A stretch of 53,542 bases of DNA from Fonsecaea monophora (lineage: Eukaryota; Ascomycota; Eurotiomycetes; Chaetothyriales; Herpotrichiellaceae): positions 1 to 53,542 of the forward strand of contig NW_019174090.1 in assembly GCF_001642475.1 (NCBI RefSeq). Reading direction: 5' to 3'. Shown piece by piece: positions 47,348-53,542 of this stretch. Position numbers and translations under genes: made by a program. The notes beneath the pieces are model-generated. The model had not been told where the DNA came from. It ran no database searches and saw only the letters and a program-made list of their open reading frames with translations. Positions within the stretch are counted from its first letter, which is position 1, and each line of letters opens with the position of its first letter.

Positions 47348-49029
47348 TCATTCCGCAGTTTGCGCCCTGGGAACAGGCTTAAAGGAGATCGTAGTCACAT
47401 ACTACCCATTGTCAGCAGCCATGTCAGTACCGGGTCTACTCAATACGTACCTTCTTCTTGTATCGGGTCGTAACACTCGTTGCAAGAACACCATTCTTCA
47501 CGCTACTAGTCATGAGATGGTTCAGGACGGTATGGTTTGGAAGAGTCAGAACGCTGTTATCGTCCTTGACCGGCAAAATACCGTTCAAAATAGACCGGCT
47601 CAGAAAGAGTGGTAGGGCTGGTGGATTGCCTAGTTCCTGGATGATCTGGCCCGCGGCCTTATATTTCGGGTCTTCCTCAGCCAGGTCGACATCGATCAGG
47701 TATGGTGGAACGACTTGACGCCAGTCACCCATTGGAATTTCTTCAAGATGTGGCTCTTCCACATCGGAGTCTTCAGGTGTTTGCTCTCCGGATTCAGTTT
47801 GTTCGCGGTGTTCCTCTGGTACTAGTGATGTAGCCTTTGTACCAGGTTGGGTGCTCTCTCTTCTGGGCTTGGTGACATCTTCCGTAGCAATTTCAATGTA
47901 GTTGACTAAGAAATTGTTGAAGTCAACTGCTGTTGGTAGCTCGGCACTGGTCACCATTTCTCCGTCCACCACAAACTTAAGATGGTGGGTTCCTGATGGC
48001 AGGTTGATGGTGGTGAACATGCCAGGCGCGTTCTTCCTATAGGGCAAGTATTAGCATCGGAAATCATACAGTTAAGAGCAACGACATCAACATGGGTAAG
48101 TATTGATTCCTCGAGTATGGGGGGATGAATGACCCAGTTTGGCAACCCCATAGCAGTCGAGACCAGAATGCAAGACAACAAAGAGACAATCACGGCAAGG
48201 CGACCTACCTCGGATGCAGTCTGTATTTCTTTTCCCAATTGGCAAAGGTTCCCGTAACGTAAACCTTGTGCCCGCCTTGATTCCATTCAATGACAGTCGG
48301 AACAGTTTGAGTCGTAGGGTGGACTGCATAGGGCTGCAGTTCTTCGCCAACCTCATCCTCGGATTGTGTGTTCGTGCTCAGCATAGAACTTCTTCTTCTC
48401 AACGGAGGTTCCCCAGTGGACAGAGGATCGTCAGTCTCGAATATCGGGACGTCGGCGTTTCCCTTGTCAACAGGCACCAGAGTTGGTGATTCCGGTATTG
48501 GTACATCAGCAATAGGCAGAGGAAGGCGAGGAGGTCGAAGTTGAGCCACAGGTGCATAGTGTCGATCTTCATATGCGTGACCCTCGGGAAAATCCTCTGG
48601 CTTCTGATCAAAGCGTTCCTCGATGGTTTCTTGTTTACTTCGTGAAATGGGTACATCCATGGGACCCGAAGGCTGTGGGACAGCAACCGGTGGCAGGCTC
48701 GGGTTCTGATGTTTCTGTCTGTATTCCAGCTCATTCCTCTTCTCTCGAGATGTCCTCGAGGCGGATCTCTCGATCTTATTGGTTCTGGCATGAGAATCAG
48801 AAGCAGAGGCCTGAAGGTACTGCTGTAACGCGGGCTTCTCGAGATGTTGAGAAGTGGTTTGGGCGACAGCGGTGTCTTTCGTAGCAGAAGCGTCAACGGG
48901 TGTGCCTCGACCCTGGGAGAGAGCTTGAATGGAAACCCTTTGGTTGATCTTGCGTTCTCTTTCAGCTTGCGGCGTGCCAGATCTGGAACCCGAGCTCTTT
49001 TTATCCTCTGCCGATTGTTGTTGGCCCAT
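47348..49029 (-). CDS. SNF1/AMPK beta subunit (Gal83/Sip2-like)
   Basis: Beta subunit that anchors and targets the Snf1/AMPK kinase. Exons 49029-48209, 48036-47451 and 47401-47348, 486 aa. The 172-nt intron 1 and 49-nt intron 2 are phase-consistent, and the last exon gives the expected VTTISFKP end followed by seven more residues. N terminus MGQQQSAED fits the N-myristoylation pattern (Gly2, Ser6), as in Gal83/Sip2. CBM48/glycogen-binding domain: HKVYVTGTFANWEKKYRLHP, across the intron to KNAPGMFTTINLPSG, with FVVDG. The ASC domain closes the protein: PPYLIDVDLAEEDPKYK, PLFLSRSILNGILPVKDDNS, LPNHTVLNHLMTSSVKNGVL. The 200-residue disordered insert before the CBM48 is Ser/Glu-rich. It is convergent with KAE1 and divergent to a small membrane protein gene. 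Confidence 0.92.
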
Positions 49030-49709
49030 GGTGAATGATAAAGTCGATTTTGACAGCACGGAATTCAAGTGTCGTGCGACACCTTGCGGAAATGGGTAGG
49101 AAGGGAGCTGGTCAAGGAAGGCCAAGTCAGGGAGATAGGAAGTCGGAGCGGAATTTTGTTGGCTCCAAGTGTATGAGCATTCGGTGTTGTGTGCCCAATT
49201 CCAAAAACAAGAGACAGACCACAACCGGCCGGGTAGGAGTGTCAGCAAATTGATGGATATGTGGACGTGCCCTCCGAGCTCTGGTGACGGTGGGTTCGAG
49301 GTTGAGAGAACCCTGAGTGAAAGACAAAAAGAGGGGCTCGAATCAAGCGGGCAAGCAGCGCAGGTGAAGTGAAGGCTGCGCTAGTTCAGGCTGCTTTCGG
49401 CCCGGAGTAACGAGTGGATGCCCGCTAGAAGAGCGTCATTATAGTTAAAGCTTCAACTAATTCCAGGAACGTTTGCGGGGGAGCGAGGCGTCATCAGTGT
49501 GTTAGAGTAACTAGCACGCGTTACAGGAGCATCTTCCTGACTGATTTGGGGCTCAGCTCTAACATAGAGGTAAACAAAAAATTTCAACCAAATGCTGGAG
49601 CTCCCTCAATTGTTGCACAGCACCTGATTTCGGTCACGGCCCCTACGATCCCTCGACGAGGATTTGCCAGGTGCCGCGTCTTCGCTATGATTCAGCGACT
49701 GGTCCAGGA
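49030..49709. other. Divergent promoter region of AMPK beta and small membrane protein
   Basis: Shared upstream region. The beta-subunit frame stays open upstream of ATG 49029, but the residues there are not conserved-looking. No gene or clear motif is recognised. Confidence 0.5.
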
Positions 49710-50442
49710 ATGAATGCTACTAGCGACTCGAGTTGGCCGACATGGCTCTCAGTCACCGGAGTCGTCCTCTCGTACACCCTCACCATCTTCTCCTACGCGC
49801 TGTATCCTGTCTTGTTTCTCTTAAGAGCAATATGGTACATTCTAGCGTCTCTATCGGCGCCTTTTATTTACATGGGGCTTGTCATCGCTGACGCTTTGCT
49901 GCTTCCATGGCGCATCTTCGCCGCTTTCGAGGTCTGTCTCCCATACCTGGCGCCTTGATTGCCCGAATCAATTGCTGACTTTCACCCAGCCGCTTTGGTA
50001 CTTTCTCGGTAGTGCGATTCTGCTGGGCCTACTACTCGCTATTGCCTTACATTTCACCATGCGCGCCATTGTTGTTGTGTTCCGCCTTGATCACAGCGTT
50101 TCGCGGCCGATTCCAGCCAGGGGCCACGATGCCGTCTCATACAGAAAGGCAAGGGAGGCAAAGAAAAAGAAACAGCTAGAGGAACAACAGCGACTGGCTG
50201 CCGAGGCCCGATTGATCGCTTCGCAACCCCTCTTACAGGAAGTGGTTCGGGAGGCCAGAAAGATGCCCTTGTCAGGTGCAGTGCCTGCGGCGTCGCTGAG
50301 CCCTTTGAGCCCAAGGAATACGGCACCAAGCTGGCCGGGTCTTTTGCAGGAGACGATCCTGGAACATAGCGACGAGGACAACAGTGATACGGAATTCAGC
50401 GGCGAATCTGCACTTCCAAGCCATTCTCTTGCTATACGCTGA
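49710..50442 (+). CDS. Small integral membrane protein of unknown function
   Basis: Two exons, 49710-49931 and 49990-50442 (donor GTCTGT, branch CTGAC, acceptor CCCAG), 224 aa. Two to three hydrophobic stretches are seen: LSVTGVVLSYTLTIFSYALY, then IWYILASLSAPFIYMGLVIA and LLGLLLAIALHF after the splice, followed by a highly basic helix (AREAKKKKQLEEQQRLAAEA) and a Ser/Pro/acidic tail. The ATG is followed by a short polar N terminus with an NxS site. The amphipathic basic helix next to the last membrane segment suggests the tail faces the cytosol. I recognise no family; it may be an ER or Golgi membrane protein. Divergent to AMPK beta and convergent with the transcription factor gene. Confidence 0.7.
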
Positions 50443-50719
50443 CGTACCCTGGCTGTGGAGGTCTCCTCGGGTTGAGCGACAAAATGTCAACTAGTGAGTC
50501 CATGTGCATCACAGTTGCAGCTGGCGATCGTCCGAGCCTGGTGCGGGCACCTCCAGGTACCTCGAAACTTACCCAACCACTTCGACCTCTGCTGCATCGT
50601 CTAGGTTTGGAGCCTGACTTGGCGCGTGTGTTGTCGCGCCCCTGCGCCGTCAACGGCCACATTGGTTCTCGGGCAGTTCTTGCTCACGATGGTGCAACAA
50701 TGCACCCACGATTCCGGGG

Positions 50720-53188
50720 CTATTCTGTCACCTTTCGACGGTTGACATGCTGTGTTTTGAGAAGAGCTTTCAGACCTTCCATACTTGCTTGGTCGTATTC
50801 GGTCTGAGAATTGCTCAAGGTGGTCAACGCTGTATATTGTGGATCGGTCTTTTCATCTTGGGCGCTGCGAAGCATGATCTGGGCCAAGAACCAGAATTGT
50901 AAGGCGTCCTTCATGAAGCCGGCACCTCGCCATCGTCCCTCTGAAAGCTCTCCTGTCTGTTCGGACGGTGACGGTGTTCCGAAAGCTTGTCGAGTACTCC
51001 CCTGCGAGCCGAGCATCCATATGCAGTTCCAATTCCGGAGCCAATTCTGAATCGATGTGCCGCTGTGCTGGAGTCCGACTGTTGTTCGGATACAGAAAAT
51101 CACAGAATGAATCGCTGTCATATGTGCACGCATGTTAGATAGCACTCACTCATCCAGAACGCCTCGTATCAATCAGTGCTAAGCCACGTACCGATGATCA
51201 GAATACCCAGGTTCACATAACCGAGGTGAGTGAAGAATTGGACAGTCTCAGAGTCCATTTCGCCGCTAGTCAGGATGTTGAGGGCCTCTGCGGTTGCGAG
51301 GCGACGATCTCTCCAGAGAGGGTGCAACATCCACGTTCTCAAATGATGGAAGCAGTCGGATTTCGAACTCGCCTGAAAGCAGGCTTCGGGGCAGACTAGG
51401 CCAACGCGCAACTCGGAAGGGAGGATCCTGGGAGGCATGTTGTTCATCATGACAAAGCCACTGTCCAGGACAATGATGTAGTTTAAAGTCCTGGGTGGAA
51501 AAGCTGTCAGTAATACATATCAAAGACGGTCGCGGGGACGTGCGGAACCTTATGAGTTCTTCTTTCAATGCAAACTCGTGCCAATCGAAATCAGCCAGGG
51601 TGAGAGACGCCAAATCGCCATGCATCGCGTTGCCGAAGCCCAATTCTCGAGCCATCTGGTCTCTTTTAGCTGCAGTCACGGCCTGACTATTAGTAGAACA
51701 TGGAACTTACCGCGACCACCTCTCCATAGCGGTGCTTTCTCACACGCCGTCTTGCTCGCTCGTCTCCTTCCCAGTATTGGTAAAGACAGATGGCATGAGC
51801 CGCTTGGAGTGCCCTGAGTCGCCTGTTGAGGCATGCCGCGTTCAACGCCGAATAAGGTGAGCTGTCACCGAAATACTCGTCACCAAAAATCATCTCCTCT
51901 GTCGCGTCACAAAAGACCTTGGCCCAGTGACGGTCTTCGGCGTCGACGGAATAAGTCGCCCCGATCAGAACCATTGCCGCAACCAGAGTGTATGGTGCGT
52001 CGTGGTAGACAAATGTCGCTCTGTGGACCACCGGCCAGTGCGTGTACCACGTCAGCCAGTAAAGATCTATGAAGCGCCGGATGTTGCGAGAGCTGAAGAA
52101 GCTGCTCAGGCACTGGTCCAGTGTCGCACTTGGCTTCAAGCGAATGGGGCTTTTTGGAGCCTTGTGGATGATGGTCGAATTTAGTCTTGCCACGATCTCC
52201 TTTGTAACGCTGGAGAGAGGGTCTGAAGCACTTGTCTGGTCGGTCTTGTCGTCACTCTGCAGTTGCTCTGGTATCATCGTACTTGACTGCCTGGGCTCCC
52301 CCAGCAGCAGAGCGTTCCCGTGCCGTGAATTGGCGTCGTCTGAGCCAGGCAACACGCTTTGCATCCAGTGTTTGCACGCAATGTCTTCGGGCATGTCAAG
52401 TATGAAATTGGGGAACTGATCAACGACTGGACGATCACTGGTTTGCAATATCTCGCTCTCCCAGGGGGCAGGAGGACGTGTAAGCTGACCGAACTGTTGG
52501 AAAATGTCGGGGTCAAACGAAGCCGCAAGTCCTCGAAGCGATGTTACTCGAACAAAGAAAGGAAGAGAGTCGTGAGTATCTTGGCTTCGGAGTTTTTGCA
52601 ACGACTCTCGTTCCAGCTGCGACGACAAGATGGACTGCGTGTTTCCTAAGCTCCATGGTTGTGCGATTGAGTCGTCTTCACAGAGGATGGGATGCTCGCC
52701 ATTGGAGCCACAGACACTTTGTTGAGACGAGTCCGACCTGCGTTGTTGATCGAGTTCCGAGACAACCTGACAAACTTCAACGTGTCTCAAACGGACATCC
52801 CTGGACGAGCCACTTTCGTGAGCTAAAAATTCCAGCAGCACATATATAAAAAAAAAAACCGGGGTACTTGGAATTGCTTGCCACACGTGCCTTCTTCTGA
52901 AAGTCTTCCCACATCTTGAACATAAGAAGGGTCTGTAACTCGTGTCTAGTGACAACCACGTCTTAGCGGCTCAATCATCGATTCCCGTGCGACTATCCTC
53001 CACGAGGGGTCGGTTACAACAAGGGACGGGTGCAATGGGAAACAACACTTGTCGAGTAATGTCTGTACACGGTACTTACGTGTGACCATATGACGACGCA
53101 GGTGTTCTTTTCGGCTGAAAGTTTTCGAACAAATTGAGCAACTGCTTGCAGCAGCAGCAGCTCGCGTAGTTCCGGTCGGCAGACTCAT
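50720..53188 (-). CDS. C2H2 zinc finger transcription factor with fungal regulatory domain
   Basis: Nuclear DNA-binding regulator. Exons 53188-53080, 52945-52891, 52800-51711, 51655-51549, 51490-51192 and 51114-50720, 684 aa, phases all consistent. Finger 1: CSICSKTFSRKEHLRRH then MVTH across intron 1. Finger 2: CSRCGKTFRR joined to RDVRLRHVEVC, a C2HC form. That second junction (52801-52890) uses a GC donor (GCACGT) and CAG acceptor, and the intron is 90 nt with no stop. The rest is a fungal-specific transcription factor domain: LYWLTWYTHWPVVHRATF, ALQAAHAICLYQYW, YGEVVAMARELGF (across intron 3, branch CTACTAAT), LNYIIVLDSGFVMMNNMPPR and SELRVGLVCPEACFQ. Intron 5 joins ILII to AIHSVIFCIR. 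Target genes unknown; no cluster is next to it on the visible side. Confidence 0.82.
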
Positions 53189-53542
53189 CTCGTCGCATGG
53201 GTTACCGAGGCATACGTGATGCACATTTCCTGAAATCACAAGGCTCTGTGGAACAACAAAGCACACTTGGATGCAAATAGCACATATGTACTATGCTGGA
53301 CCACTGTGGGACGCTGTGCTGAATGTCAAAAACGAGATTCGGCAAAAATCTAGATCGATTAATTATGTGATTCCGCCAAGTCCAAGATTAGTCCGGGTCC
53401 CGGTGCAAGGCACGAACGAGTCACGATTGATAATCTAGAACGAGTATGAGATACACTAAGCCTGGCCAGCGACGCCACCTCCTCGGTCCCATACCCCTTC
53501 ATTGGACCCCCCCCCGCCCCCGCCCCCCAGACAATAAACTCC
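53189..53542. other. Upstream region of transcription factor gene with poly-C tract
   Basis: Promoter side of the last gene. A C-rich run (about 53507-53530), followed by CAGACAATAAA, ends the window. No further coding is supported. Confidence 0.5.

Overview
The window is nuclear DNA of a filamentous ascomycete (Pezizomycotina). The evidence is short introns of about 50-170 nt with GTNNGT-like donors and CTRAC/CTAAT branch sites, a HET-domain gene, a Dal5-type transporter, a DUF3669-type gene, a fungal C2H2 regulator, and core genes (LEU2, SNT1, EPL1, calcineurin B, RKM4, KAE1, deoxyhypusine synthase, SNF1/AMPK beta) in fungal form. A class such as Eurotiomycetes is plausible, but I cannot fix it from sequence alone. 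All exon models are my own, made by matching splice signals, reading phase and family motifs. No RNA evidence was available.

Left part (1-11.1 kb) looks accessory. It holds a partial anion:cation-symporter-type MFS transporter (the left edge cuts it), an SDR oxidoreductase, an aspzincin-like secreted metallopeptidase, a HET-domain gene, a divergent SDR without the catalytic Tyr/Lys, and an alpha/beta hydrolase. All are on the minus strand. The metallopeptidase and the HET gene each carry one in-frame TAG in an otherwise coherent reading frame, so both look like recently broken genes, or assembly errors.

Middle part (11.6-31.6 kb) has large regulatory genes. The first is a 1355-aa protein that I read as MATH + inactive USP deubiquitinase (Cys to Ala, His to Lys) + ubiquitin-like regions + MORN repeats + C-terminal RING finger, the most unusual protein in the window. 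Next come deoxyhypusine synthase with two tiny exons, the Snt1-like SANT subunit of a Set3-type histone deacetylase complex with Gln/His repeats, a MINDY-type K48 deubiquitinase with MIU and CaaX motifs, and a DUF3669-like protein with kinase-like P-loop remnants.

Right part (32-53.5 kb) has an SDR, a four-TM fungal membrane protein, 3-isopropylmalate dehydrogenase with a possible mitochondrial presequence from an upstream start, a degenerate or unknown coding fragment, calcineurin B with an atypical N terminus, Epl1 (NuA4), Rkm4 (SET methyltransferase), Kae1 (tRNA t6A), an AMPK/SNF1 beta subunit with an N-myristoylation signal, a small unknown membrane protein, and a C2H2 transcription factor with a GC-AG in-frame intron inside its second zinc finger. 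The core genes are not a pathway cluster. Several are divergently paired (deoxyhypusine synthase/SNT1, CNB/EPL1, RKM4/KAE1, AMPK beta/membrane protein, membrane protein/LEU2) and could share intergenic promoters. I found no rRNA, tRNA, CRISPR or intact transposon.
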